DNA from: a virus
IMG/VR virus record: IMGVR_UViG_3300020578_004039
Span: 1 to 49,519 of that record
DNA length: 49,519 nucleotides
Reading direction: 5' to 3' (one strand)
Shown here: in pieces, positions 37,658 to 45,839 of the stretch
How positions within the stretch are numbered: position 1 is the first letter of the stretch
How the letters are laid out: each line of letters begins with the position of its first letter
Translations under genes and position numbers: made by a program
Notes under the pieces: model-generated
Seen by the model: the letters and a program-made list of their open reading frames with translations, nothing else
Databases searched by the model: none
Told to the model about the DNA's origin: nothing

Positions 37658-38944
37658 ATGAATATTGCAGTGCCCACTGAAAATTTTGTCAAGGAAATAA
37701 CCAATAACTTGATCAATACCATGACCACAGAAATCAGACAACAGGTGGTGCATGATGTGGCCACAGCAGTGATGAATTTTGATCTAAGTGCGGAAATCCG
37801 AGCTCAGATCAACGGTGCTGTGAGCAGGGCCATTGAACACTACATGGATGTGGACAGTCAGGGTCGAGTCAATCCTTATGTGAACAATCCTGTGACAGGC
37901 GCTGTGTTTAATCAATTTGTCAACAGGACCGAACAGTTTTTACAAAGTTTGATACAGCGTGTGAACAATGATATAGTGGCAGATCTTTTCACCAAGTTGA
38001 ATTCCATCAACATACATGACATGATCATTGAAGAAACCAGACTCACTGTGGAGCGATTGTTGCAAAGATCCACCTGGCAATTTCCACCACGCAGTATTCC
38101 AGTGGAAACTTTACAAACAGAGCATATTCGTATTCCTGCCAGCAACTTACTGCCGGGCATGATCACAGGATTTCACAGTGTGGGCATTCAAGATCGGGCC
38201 AGTGAGGCCCAACTCACCATCACAGACAGTATCACTGTGGTGGAAAATCGTTTGGTGGCACACAGTTTAGACATTCATGGTGATCTTGCCATCAAAGGCA
38301 CAGTCAACCCAGAATTCATTCAAGATATAGTGAAAAGAACAATTTCAGATATTCAAACTGCACACAAAGATGGCGTCTATGATCAATATTGTGATCGTGT
38401 GATCACCAAACTCACTGATCAAGGTCTAGATGTGAGTCTGGTGAAAATTCATGGTGAATCATTGGTCATAGACCAAACCATGAATCCACGTGTGACCAAA
38501 AGTAACTTAAAGCGAGTGGGTTTATTGGAAGAATTACAGGTGTCCGGTGAAACAGTGTTGGATCACACTGTGTATGTGAGTAATAAACGCATGGGTGTGA
38601 ACACTCTTGAACCGGAACGAGTATTTGACCTTTGGGATCAAGAGGTTCAAGTGATCATGAGCAAGCGTCAGCGTGATGTGGCCATGATAGGCACACTGCG
38701 CAATCAGCGAGTGATTTTGAGTAGCAATAATCGTGACAATGTGATCTTAGATCCAGATGGTTCCTGTACAGTGTCAGAATTGCACATAGGCAAGATCACA
38801 CACAGCAGCAGTGAAACCAGACCCCGAGACCAAAAACCTCAAGGGCACATTGTATGGAACAGTCAACCCAGTCTTGGACATGCCATTGGTTGGGTCAGTC
38901 TAGGAGGAGCTCGTTGGGCTCAATTTGGCACGATCCAAGACTGA
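37658..38944 (+). CDS. Probable virion (tail or fibre) protein, 428 aa
   Basis: The N-terminal 150 residues are long helices, likely coiled coil. The middle is beta-rich (ITDSITVVENRLVAHSLDIHGDLAIKGTV), a repeated short-strand pattern typical of fibre shafts. The end VYVSNKRMGVNTLEPERVFDLWDQ resembles the IGxxTPxxxLDV segment before peptidase-type fibre tips, and the last 25 residues are Trp/Gly-rich (WVSLGGARWAQFG). The exact part of the particle is not identifiable. Confidence 0.65.
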   Translation: MNIAVPTENFVKEITNNLINTMTTEIRQQVVHDVATAVMNFDLSAEIRAQINGAVSRAIEHYMDVDSQGRVNPYVNNPVTGAVFNQFVNRTEQFLQSLIQRVNNDIVADLFTKLNSINIHDMIIEETRLTVERLLQRSTWQFPPRSIPVETLQTEHIRIPASNLLPGMITGFHSVGIQDRASEAQLTITDSITVVENRLVAHSLDIHGDLAIKGTVNPEFIQDIVKRTISDIQTAHKDGVYDQYCDRVITKLTDQGLDVSLVKIHGESLVIDQTMNPRVTKSNLKRVGLLEELQVSGETVLDHTVYVSNKRMGVNTLEPERVFDLWDQEVQVIMSKRQRDVAMIGTLRNQRVILSSNNRDNVILDPDGSCTVSELHIGKITHSSSETRPRDQKPQGHIVWNSQPSLGHAIGWVSLGGARWAQFGTIQD

Positions 38945-39005
38945 TTTGATTTTTGTTTGCACAACTGTTACACTGTGATTTGTTAAACTTCTCAAATGGC
39001 AAATC

Positions 39006-40037
39006 ATGACCATCAAACGCATAGGATTTCCTTGTAAATGGATTGATCGTCCTGATCAAATTGAAGGTATCAAGCCCAAGGATGATTGCCAAAAATACAA
39101 CAGACGTACCACCACAGTGGCCTGGTTGAATCGGCAAACTCGATCAGCAGCTGAACAGCGACTCTGGGATCTCATGGAAATCAACATCGAGTCCTGTCGT
39201 ATGTTGGTGGAGCGTGTGGGTGAACTGCCACTGGCTCAGCACATGGTGCGTCTCAGCAGCGACATATTGCCGGTGTTTACTGAGCCAACTTGGCGCTACT
39301 ATTGGCAACAGTCAGATGTACGAAATCGTGCTGAGTCGTTGTTCCGACAGGTTGGCGATGCTGCTAGACAACTAGATGTACGACTGAGTTTTCATCCTGG
39401 ACAATTCTGTGTACTGGCCAGTGAAAGCGATGACATTGTGGAGAGATCAATTGAAGAATTCGAATACCACGCGACCATGGCGGCGTGGATGGGTTTCGCT
39501 CGCCAATTCCAAGATTACAAGATCAACGTACACATCTCGGGTCGTAGGGGGCCCGATGGCATACGAGCGACCTACAATCGACTCAGCCCAGAAGCTCGCA
39601 ACTGTATTACAATTGAAAACGAAGAAATAAGCTATGGACTCGATGACTGCCTTCAACTTTGTGATATTATTCCTATTGTTCTTGATATACATCATCATTG
39701 GATCCGTGAAGGCGAATATATCTCGCACAGAGATGATCGTGTTAAGAGGGTTATCGATAGTTGGCGCGACCGGCGCCCTGTTTGCCATTATAGTGTTAGC
39801 AGGGAAGATATCTTGGTTGACCACTGCGTTCTTACACTTCCCAATCATAAGGTTCTCTTAGAATCCGGACATAAAAAACAAAAACTACGTGCTCATAGTG
39901 ATTTCTATTGGAACACAGCAGTCAACGATTGGGCACTTACTCACAATGACTGGGCAGACATCATGTGCGAAAGCAAGTCAAAGAATTTAGGAAGTGCTCA
40001 ACTATATGATCAACTCAAGTCTACTAATTTGTTATAA
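39006..40037 (+). CDS. uvsE: UV DNA damage endonuclease
   Basis: The 343-residue TIM-barrel enzyme shows the UVDE metal-site blocks: RLSSDILPVFTE, LSFHPGQFCVLAS, INVHISGRRG, ITIENEE, PIVLDIHHHWI and the late HSDFYWN. It nicks 5' to cyclobutane dimers and other lesions, an alternative to photolyase and UvrABC. Its presence suggests exposure of the virus or host to sunlight. There is no ribosome site; the upstream region is AAATGGCAAATC. Confidence 0.9.
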   Translation: MTIKRIGFPCKWIDRPDQIEGIKPKDDCQKYNRRTTTVAWLNRQTRSAAEQRLWDLMEINIESCRMLVERVGELPLAQHMVRLSSDILPVFTEPTWRYYWQQSDVRNRAESLFRQVGDAARQLDVRLSFHPGQFCVLASESDDIVERSIEEFEYHATMAAWMGFARQFQDYKINVHISGRRGPDGIRATYNRLSPEARNCITIENEEISYGLDDCLQLCDIIPIVLDIHHHWIREGEYISHRDDRVKRVIDSWRDRRPVCHYSVSREDILVDHCVLTLPNHKVLLESGHKKQKLRAHSDFYWNTAVNDWALTHNDWADIMCESKSKNLGSAQLYDQLKSTNLL

Positions 40038-40060
40038 GCTTGTGATGTGTAAATTCACAA

Positions 40061-40183
40061 ATGAGATTTAATTGCGCTGATGCAGCAGAGCATGTGTCCT
40101 ATGGTGTTTACCGTCAAATACAAAAGCCACTGATCACATATGATGTAACTATTTACGAGTTCGAGATTTTTTCACAGGCTTGA
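40061..40183 (+). CDS. Small hypothetical protein (40 aa)
   Basis: The product, MRFNCADAAEHVSYGVYRQ..., is well-formed and ends inside the convergent minus-strand gene by 35 bp. There is no strong ribosome site. Confidence 0.4.
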   Translation: MRFNCADAAEHVSYGVYRQIQKPLITYDVTIYEFEIFSQA

Positions 40184-40562
40184 CATCTGCCGAAGGTGGA
40201 GTCAAGCTCACATCAGAAGACGTTTTCGCCACGGTGCCTAACAATGGCGTGTCTGGGGCCTTTTTAGCTCTGGATCTGGTCTTGGTCTTGGTCACCGTGG
40301 CAGCAGCAGTGCCTGCGGGCTGTTCAGAATTCTTGGCCGACAGCAGAGCTGGCACATCTGTGAGTGATATGCGATTGACATTGTCAACCACATTCACGTT
40401 TTTCAGTGGTGCAGGTGTCGGTTCAGTGGATTCCGCAGGCACTTTTGGTTGGTATACAGGATCACTGGGTTTGACTTTGGGTTGTTGAATGTCCAAATAA
40501 ATGTATCTATAACTCAAATATCCTATGCCCACACAACCCAGTAAAATCAAAATGATGTCCAT
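40149..40562 (-). CDS. Minus-strand membrane-anchored Lys/Ala/Pro-rich protein (137 aa)
   Basis: The ATG at 40562 is preferred since AAAGGTC lies before it. One N-terminal hydrophobic helix (MDIILILLGCVGIGYLSY) anchors a long disordered tail with Pro, Ala and Lys, ending KPVKKSRTRK. It is transcribed divergently from the large modular gene; ATAAATA elements face both ways in the 80-bp gap. Function unknown. Confidence 0.65.
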   Translation of the reverse strand: MDIILILLGCVGIGYLSYRYIYLDIQQPKVKPSDPVYQPKVPAESTEPTPAPLKNVNVVDNVNRISLTDVPALLSAKNSEQPAGTAAATVTKTKTRSRAKKAPDTPLLGTVAKTSSDVSLTPPSADVKPVKKSRTRK

Positions 40563-40642
40563 GTCTTGACCTTTATCATATAAGATATTTATGGCAAAAT
40601 AATTTGCACAAAAAATAAATAAGATTAAAGGACACATTTATC

Positions 40643-43351
40643 ATGACTCTACAACCCAAAATAGGCGATATTATTGAAATTGAGCAGGGAGATTCCTGTT
40701 TTGAAGTGCGTGTCATGGGCATTACCAAAGATGGATATTTGTGTGAACAAGACAACATCCAAGGTGCTATTCTACTAGAGGGAACAGGATTAGATGAAGC
40801 TGATGCTACTGACATCGAAGATTTCTTACGCAGTGGTGGACGAGTTGAGCGTGTCCCATTTAAGAATACTAGAAAAGAAAAAGGTGCTGCTTTTAGATTT
40901 GGTAGCAAGCACATTGGTGCAGTTGGAGGATCAGGTAAAGGTATGGCGGAAATGGATAATCGTACTGCTGCTGGCGATAGGCGTGAACAACGAGCATATA
41001 GTCCAGAAAAATTAAAACAGCGTGAAAAAGAATTACAAGCAGACCTAAAAAAAGTAAGCCCTGAAATGCGTAAAAAATTACGCTTACCAGAACCAAAAGA
41101 AGGTGTGGCGGAAGGTCAGGCGGACATTGAAGAGTCCGGGCTACAGTACTATACTGGTGTTAAAAAGCATGGTGCAAAGTATATGAAACTGGCTGCCAAG
41201 GCCGGGCGTGAAGGTGCTAGCCAAGAAGAACTAGGCAGACTGCGTGATCGTTATAGCAAGGCAGAAAAGACCGACGAAGGTAGATTTGGTCGTGATAGAG
41301 ATCCATTTTATGGTGGTGATGACTTTCGTAATCGAGAGCGTAATGTAGGAGTAGAAAATGAAAGAAATAACTATCAAGTAGTGGTAAATGGAAAACTTTG
41401 GAAAGTTTTCGCTGATAGACAGCAAGCCATGAATATAGCTAGAAGTTTAAAAATGAAAGGTAAGGATGTAGAAGTTTTCCCTACTGGAGCCCCTCCATCA
41501 CAAAGTATGTCGGAAATGGAAGGTCATCAAAAAACTTTTAAAGTCGTGTATTACAGTCCAAAAACTGACAGAAATGTCAGTAAAATAATCAGAGCCAAAA
41601 ATGAATCCGACATCTGGGACCAATTTAAAGTCAAAGGTATTGATGTTGTTAGTGTAAAAGAGCAAGGTGTGGCGGAAGCCGGAATTGATCCTACCCTAGG
41701 GCCGCGTGGTAGGGATCGAGACATGAGAAGAATTGATCCGGGACCAGAAGAAAAATATTATTTTCAAGTGCCTTTTGAACTGAAAACTCTGGCCAAAGAC
41801 ATGGGATTGCGTTGGGATGCGGATAAGAAAAAATGGTTTACCACAAGCATTTTGACTAAAACACAAGCAGAAAAAAAATTCAAGCCATGGAAAGGTGTGG
41901 CGGAAGGCTCCGAGCAATATTACGCTATTGTCCATAAAGTAAATAACAAATCACTAAGCACACATCGTGATTTGGAATCAGCTAAAGATGAATGGCGTGG
42001 TTTAGATCAAAATCAAAGACAATTTTATAAAGTAGTTACTACTAAAAAAGCGCCAAAAGATTGGTCAATGAAAGAACAAGGTATGGCGGAGGACGCTGAT
42101 TTAGACCAAGGTTTCGCCCAACCCAACACATTAAAAGAATATTCGTTTGCTGAAAAACAAACTTATATGAATTTCCTAGCGGCAAAGGCTAAAAAATACG
42201 GTGTTCAATCTTTGAAACCTGAAGAACGTGCTGAATTAATGGCCTATCTGCAAGCTCAAAAAATGACTAAAGAACAGCAAGGTGTGGCGGAAGATGATTT
42301 AGACGAGGATTGGCGCAAGAAATTAGCCGCTGCGGGCATGGCCGGCATGATGGGTCTCAGCGGTGCAGCTGGTGCAGCAGATCGTGTACCGGATACTGCC
42401 AAAGAGCCTATCATAGCTACTGTAGTCATCGACGGTGAAGCGAGGCGATTAGATCTCACTCCTAAAGGATTTGATGATGTCAAAGAAGCAGAAAGATTTT
42501 TAAAAAAATTCTTGGCGGATCGAGGTATAAAAGATTGGCAGGCCAAGATAGAACGCAGTAAACCGGGCACAGGCAAGTATGAAAGATTGTCTATCTCAGG
42601 AATGGGAGGTTTAGAAAGCATACAAAGTCGGCAAGGTGTGGCGGAAGGCTCATTGAACGAATTAAGTACTGGTACACTGAAGAGTTATAGAGAAAAATCC
42701 AATCGTGAAGTCAATGCCTTTAAAGAAAAAGAAAAATCAGATCAACTGTCAGACAAAGATTTTTTTAAAAAGCAAGATAGACTGATGGGTATTACAGGAG
42801 CCTCAAAAAGAATTGACAAACGAGGTATAACAGGTGTCGGAGAAGATTCACTTAATGAATTATTTGAACCACAAACAGAATACTATGAGTTGTCAAATGG
42901 TGATATCATACAAGCTTCGTATAGACCTATGCCAAATCAAACTGCCATGCCCGGCACAGTCAAAATAAAGCACGTTGATCCTGCCTTAATGCCCAAAGGA
43001 TCTAGTTTTGATAGTACTGGTAGCATACAACGATGGGACAAGGCTCCTGATGGAGTAAAACAGGAAATAGAAAAATTTGTGGGACAAGCAAATAAAGTTT
43101 CACATGTGACCGAAGCCGAATATCAAGGTCGTAAAGTGCCCTTGGGCAAGAAAATGGCAGGAGATGTCAAAAAATCCAAAGTCTATGTTCGTAAACCAAA
43201 TGGCAAAGTGGTCAAAGTAAATTTTGGTGACAAGAACATGACAATCAAAAAGTCCAATCCAGCTAGACGCAAGAGTTTTCGTGCTCGTCATAACTGTGCA
43301 AACCCGGGACCTCGTTGGAAGGCCCGATATTGGTCATGCAGGTCATGGTAA
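40643..43351 (+). CDS. 902-residue modular protein punctuated by GVAEG motifs, DUF5872-like C-terminus
   Basis: Unrelated segments of about 20-135 residues are separated by (Q/K)G(V/M)AE(G/D/A/M). Visible segments: an N-terminal beta domain, a charged helical piece (REKELQADLKKVSPEMRKKL), a domain with YQVVVNGKLWKVFADRQQAM, a related TFKVVYYSPKTDRN piece, a DUF5710-type domain (YYFQVPFELKTLAKDMGLRW), a YYAIVHKVNNKSLS domain, a helical LKPEERAELMAYLQAQ, an Ala/Gly-rich hydrophobic stretch followed by a small alpha/beta domain, and two pieces opening with SLNEL. The last 60 residues (FGDKNMTIKKSNPARRKSFR, NCANPGPRWKARYWSC) match a C-terminal domain common in phages. V-A-E/G fits the T4-type prohead-protease site. 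A head-packaged polyprotein is my preferred reading; a scaffold or decoration protein is possible. Confidence 0.8.
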   Translation: MTLQPKIGDIIEIEQGDSCFEVRVMGITKDGYLCEQDNIQGAILLEGTGLDEADATDIEDFLRSGGRVERVPFKNTRKEKGAAFRFGSKHIGAVGGSGKGMAEMDNRTAAGDRREQRAYSPEKLKQREKELQADLKKVSPEMRKKLRLPEPKEGVAEGQADIEESGLQYYTGVKKHGAKYMKLAAKAGREGASQEELGRLRDRYSKAEKTDEGRFGRDRDPFYGGDDFRNRERNVGVENERNNYQVVVNGKLWKVFADRQQAMNIARSLKMKGKDVEVFPTGAPPSQSMSEMEGHQKTFKVVYYSPKTDRNVSKIIRAKNESDIWDQFKVKGIDVVSVKEQGVAEAGIDPTLGPRGRDRDMRRIDPGPEEKYYFQVPFELKTLAKDMGLRWDADKKKWFTTSILTKTQAEKKFKPWKGVAEGSEQYYAIVHKVNNKSLSTHRDLESAKDEWRGLDQNQRQFYKVVTTKKAPKDWSMKEQGMAEDADLDQGFAQPNTLKEYSFAEKQTYMNFLAAKAKKYGVQSLKPEERAELMAYLQAQKMTKEQQGVAEDDLDEDWRKKLAAAGMAGMMGLSGAAGAADRVPDTAKEPIIATVVIDGEARRLDLTPKGFDDVKEAERFLKKFLADRGIKDWQAKIERSKPGTGKYERLSISGMGGLESIQSRQGVAEGSLNELSTGTLKSYREKSNREVNAFKEKEKSDQLSDKDFFKKQDRLMGITGASKRIDKRGITGVGEDSLNELFEPQTEYYELSNGDIIQASYRPMPNQTAMPGTVKIKHVDPALMPKGSSFDSTGSIQRWDKAPDGVKQEIEKFVGQANKVSHVTEAEYQGRKVPLGKKMAGDVKKSKVYVRKPNGKVVKVNFGDKNMTIKKSNPARRKSFRARHNCANPGPRWKARYWSCRSW
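40940..42647 (+). repeat. Dispersed in-frame DNA motif GGTGTGGCGGAAG (7 copies)
   Basis: Near-identical 12-13-bp copies begin at 40940 (GGTATGGCGGAA), 41102, 41666, 41894, 42080 (GGTATGGCGGAGG), 42281 and 42635, with weaker relatives near 41505 and 42832. Identity at the DNA level, including third positions, while the intervening sequence is unrelated, points to recent copying or recombination at the motif rather than only protein-level selection. Confidence 0.85.
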
Positions 43352-43678
43352 ATGAGACTATACGAATTATTTGAAGCTGGCTTGACCTATCGTGGCTACG
43401 CCTGTACTCAGGACTGCTCGGGACATCAAGCCGGTCATGACTGGGCCATGCGATACGATGTGGGTTCAGACAATTGTCCTTACAGCAACAACAGTTTTTG
43501 GGAAGGCTGTGTCAGCAAAGATGAACCGGGATCTGACCAAACAGAATCCGTTGTAAAAGAAAAATGGACCAACAAGTATAAAAATAACATAGACTGCTCA
43601 CGTCCCCAAGGGTTCAGCCAGCGAGCTCATTGTCAGGACAGGAAAAAAAATCACATGTCCGGCAAGTCCAGCAAATAG
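43352..43678 (+). CDS. Cys-rich phage protein with a capsid-targeting-like N-terminus (108 aa)
   Basis: It opens MRLYELFEAG, like the T4 capsid-targeting peptide (M-K-x-x-x-E-F-x-x-E before the cleavage point) and like SLNELFE in the preceding gene. The next block, TYRGYACTQDCSGHQAGHDWA, is a small Cys/His domain present in other phages by recollection. The rest is polar with Cys in CSRP and HCQD. It directly abuts the modular gene (stop then ATG), suggesting co-translation. Confidence 0.65.
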   Translation: MRLYELFEAGLTYRGYACTQDCSGHQAGHDWAMRYDVGSDNCPYSNNSFWEGCVSKDEPGSDQTESVVKEKWTNKYKNNIDCSRPQGFSQRAHCQDRKKNHMSGKSSK

Positions 43679-43735
43679 TTAGTCACCGCAGTGTGTGGTT
43701 CACACACAACAGTGTTGTTGTTTTTAAGCCACAGG

Positions 43736-43764
43736 TTGACCAAAAACCAAAATAAGCATACAAT
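43736..43764 (+). promoter_or_regulatory. Sigma70-type promoter
   Basis: TTGACC (43736-43741), 17-bp spacer, TACAAT (43759-43764), before the 43797 gene (ribosome site AAGGAGCGC). A GTGTGTG/CACACAC hairpin and T run just upstream (43691-43725) may terminate the previous transcript. Confidence 0.75.
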
Positions 43765-43796
43765 ACACACATGATGAATCATATCACAAGGAGCGC

Positions 43797-44063
43797 ATGA
43801 TGTACGTGGTTTTTCATACCAGCAATCCGCACTTAGACAAACGCTATTTTAAAACTCTGGCAGGTGCCAAACGCAGTGCCACCTGTGCTAATCGCAACGC
43901 AGGCAAATTTGTGTACAATTTTGTAGAAAAATCCTGGTTTGATCTCAAGTACCCTGTGGGAACCAAAATTGTCACAAATTTGATCACAGGCGAGAAAATT
44001 GAAATTGCCTGTGACACTCCCAGATGTTGTGATCCCAGCTCAGAGCTTTACTGGAGCATGTGA
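43797..44063 (+). CDS. Hypothetical phage protein (88 aa)
   Basis: A good ribosome site and promoter support it. YVVFHTSNPHLDKRYFKTLAGAKRSATCANRNAG looks like a strand followed by a basic helix; a CDTPRCCDPSSELYWSM end is Cys-rich. Function unknown. Confidence 0.65.
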   Translation: MMYVVFHTSNPHLDKRYFKTLAGAKRSATCANRNAGKFVYNFVEKSWFDLKYPVGTKIVTNLITGEKIEIACDTPRCCDPSSELYWSM

Positions 44064-44092
44064 TTGCTGGCAATGTTTTTGATCAAACACAC

Positions 44093-44121
44093 TTGACACA
44101 AGACTGTGAAACACACACAAT
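44093..44121 (+). promoter_or_regulatory. Sigma70-type promoter, leaderless output
   Basis: TTGACA (44093-44098), 17-bp spacer, CACAAT (44116-44121). The -10 is weak. The ATG at 44128 is at the expected transcript start; the ACACACATGA end resembles the 43764-43776 sequence. Confidence 0.55.
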
Positions 44122-44127
44122 ACACAC

Positions 44128-44301
44128 ATGAGCAAAACACGTGACCAATCTTACGTTTTGGTTCTGGCTGTGCCAGCCAGAAACCATCGTGCTCATTTGA
44201 GCCTTTTTGCCCCGCACAGTCCGTTTCGTGCCCGAACTGTGGAAAATAAACGGCAATATTCCAGGCACGAAAAACACCGTAACAAACTTACCGGAGATTA
44301 G
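44128..44301 (+). CDS. Small basic phage protein (57 aa)
   Basis: The frame encodes a basic product with LFAPHSPFRARTVENKRQYS and HEKHRNKLTGD, similar to a small basic protein seen in other T4-like phages by recollection. No leader is expected. Its end overlaps the ribosome site of the next gene. Confidence 0.5.
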   Translation: MSKTRDQSYVLVLAVPARNHRAHLSLFAPHSPFRARTVENKRQYSRHEKHRNKLTGD

Positions 44302-44302
44302 C

Positions 44303-44500
44303 ATGCCTAAATATGAAGTGACTTTCAGTATTGGTCATCGTGGCCAATCAGGCACAGGTGCTTTCATTGGAGAAAGTACCTTGCAACATCAGAAAATCAC
44401 AGTGGAGGCCACTGGAGCTACCACTGCTCAACGTCTGGTGGAAAACATGTTTCGTGGACCCGAACACTGCATGGTGGGCACGGTCTGGGAATCTCGTTGA
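44303..44500 (+). CDS. Hypothetical protein (65 aa)
   Basis: ATG 44303 with GGAGATTAGC upstream. A beta-strand/helix pattern (YEVTFSIGHRGQSGTG, then TVEATGATTAQRLVENMFRG) that looks like a complete small domain. Unknown function. Confidence 0.6.
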   Translation: MPKYEVTFSIGHRGQSGTGAFIGESTLQHQKITVEATGATTAQRLVENMFRGPEHCMVGTVWESR

Positions 44501-44526
44501 TTAGTCGATAACTCAGGAGCGAAAAA

Positions 44527-45033
44527 ATGTCTCAAGACTCAAAACTGTTCACCTGTGCTGGTGTGAGCCTGGGCAAAACCGGCTATAAAGTCAGGTTTGC
44601 CAACTCCATGTCTCGTGTCAAAGTCATGCAAAAAACTGGCAACAGTGATGTGGTATTGCTGGAACTGCCGCAGGCCATGAGTAAATCTCAGGCCGTTGAA
44701 TTTCTCAAAACCACCGACTTAATGAACCATGGAGATCATGCCAAGGCCATCTTGGAAGCAGATGTTAAACACACGGTATGCGAACCTAAGAGTAAGGTCA
44801 GGATCAAGGACAGTCACAGCAGAGCAGTGATCAAGGCAGTCAAGCCCAGGCCCGACACACATTCTGTGTGTGCAGACAAACCTCAAAAATCACGGAAAAA
44901 AACTGGGCCCAGCATCGAAGAGATTCGCAGCAGAATCAAAAAAACTGCACACAGTGATATGCCTGCCGACATGCTCAGTGCAGCCATCGCTGCTTTGGTG
45001 AATGTGGGACAATCCGAGTTTGAGCAGGACTGA
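44527..45033 (+). CDS. Hypothetical basic protein (168 aa)
   Basis: Ribosome site AGGAGCG. The first 80 residues form an alpha/beta domain (GYKVRFANSMSRVKVMQKTG, LPQAMSKSQAVEFL). The rest is a basic, probably disordered linker ending in a short helical tail (IEEIRSRIKKTA). It may bind nucleic acid. No family recognised. A terminator follows. Confidence 0.6.
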   Translation: MSQDSKLFTCAGVSLGKTGYKVRFANSMSRVKVMQKTGNSDVVLLELPQAMSKSQAVEFLKTTDLMNHGDHAKAILEADVKHTVCEPKSKVRIKDSHSRAVIKAVKPRPDTHSVCADKPQKSRKKTGPSIEEIRSRIKKTAHSDMPADMLSAAIAALVNVGQSEFEQD

Positions 45034-45050
45034 TTAAAATTGTTGTAAAT

Positions 45051-45079
45051 AAAAAGACATCAATTACTGATGTCTTTTT
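45051..45079 (+). terminator. Strong rho-independent terminator
   Basis: AAAAAGACATCA (45051-45062) pairs with TGATGTCTTTTT (45068-45079) around a 5-nt loop: 12 bp with a long T run. Confidence 0.92.
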
Positions 45080-45101
45080 TTAATAAAAAGGTCATAAAAA
45101 A

Positions 45102-45800
45102 ATGTATGAAAATTTATCTGATTTAGGTTATTCTCCCAGTTATAGAACTGCCCAAGAGATCAATCAGGCCATGGCCAGAGTGTACAATCACATGTTTTTG
45201 GCAGTGGCCATGAGCATGATTGTGAGTCTGGCCATGGCCTCAAGCACTGCGGCCATGGCCATTTTCTTTGGTCCCATTACCAAATGGATCACAATTTTCG
45301 CCCCCTTGGCTTTTGTGTTTGCACTGCCTTGGGCCATCAATTCCAGTGTAAATCGCTTGGGAGCTCAGCTGATCTTGCTGGCTTTCGCTGCTGTCATGGG
45401 CTTGAGCATGAGTGCTTTGATGAGTTTGTTCACTGGTGCCAGTGTATTCACGGCGTTTCTTGGTGCTGCGGTGTTGTTTGGCAGCATGAGTCTATATGGT
45501 TATTTCACTGGTCGTGATCTGCATCATTGGGGCAAATATTTGTTTTTTGCAGTCTTGGCCATTGTGATTGTCAGTGTGATCAATGTGTTCATAGGCAGCA
45601 GTGTGATGCAGATGGTGATTTCCGCTGTGGCCATAGTGTTGTTCATGGCCTTGACTGCTTATGACACTCAGCAGATCAGACAAACGCTCTGCAGAGCAGA
45701 TGAAAATCACCGAGCCGAAGTCATGGGAGCCTTGAGTTTATATTTGAATTTTATAAATATATTCACCAGTCTACTGCATCTCACTGGAGATCGCGAATGA
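45102..45800 (+). CDS. Bax inhibitor-1/YccA family membrane protein
   Basis: The 232-residue protein has seven hydrophobic helices and the family's N-terminal approach (INQAMARVYNHMFLAVAMSM) plus LTAYDTQQIRQTL and ALSLYLNFINIFTSLLHLTG near the end, the signature of bacterial YccA/YbhL proteins. YccA modulates the FtsH membrane protease, and lambda CII stability depends on FtsH, so a phage copy might protect membrane proteins or block FtsH; this is inference. Ribosome site AAGGTC. Confidence 0.92.
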   Translation: MYENLSDLGYSPSYRTAQEINQAMARVYNHMFLAVAMSMIVSLAMASSTAAMAIFFGPITKWITIFAPLAFVFALPWAINSSVNRLGAQLILLAFAAVMGLSMSALMSLFTGASVFTAFLGAAVLFGSMSLYGYFTGRDLHHWGKYLFFAVLAIVIVSVINVFIGSSVMQMVISAVAIVLFMALTAYDTQQIRQTLCRADENHRAEVMGALSLYLNFINIFTSLLHLTGDRE

Positions 45801-45838
45801 AAACATTGAGAGAGTATATTACATACGAAAAGTTATAA
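45797..45838 (+). CDS. Very short frame resembling a capsid-targeting peptide (13 codons)
   Basis: It overlaps the YccA-like stop (ATGA), encodes MKTLREYITYEKL and stops 1 bp before the next ATG. It resembles the T4 capsid-targeting opening MKTxxEF. It may be only a coupling peptide for the next gene. Confidence 0.3.
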   Translation: MKTLREYITYEKL

Positions 45839-45839
45839 A

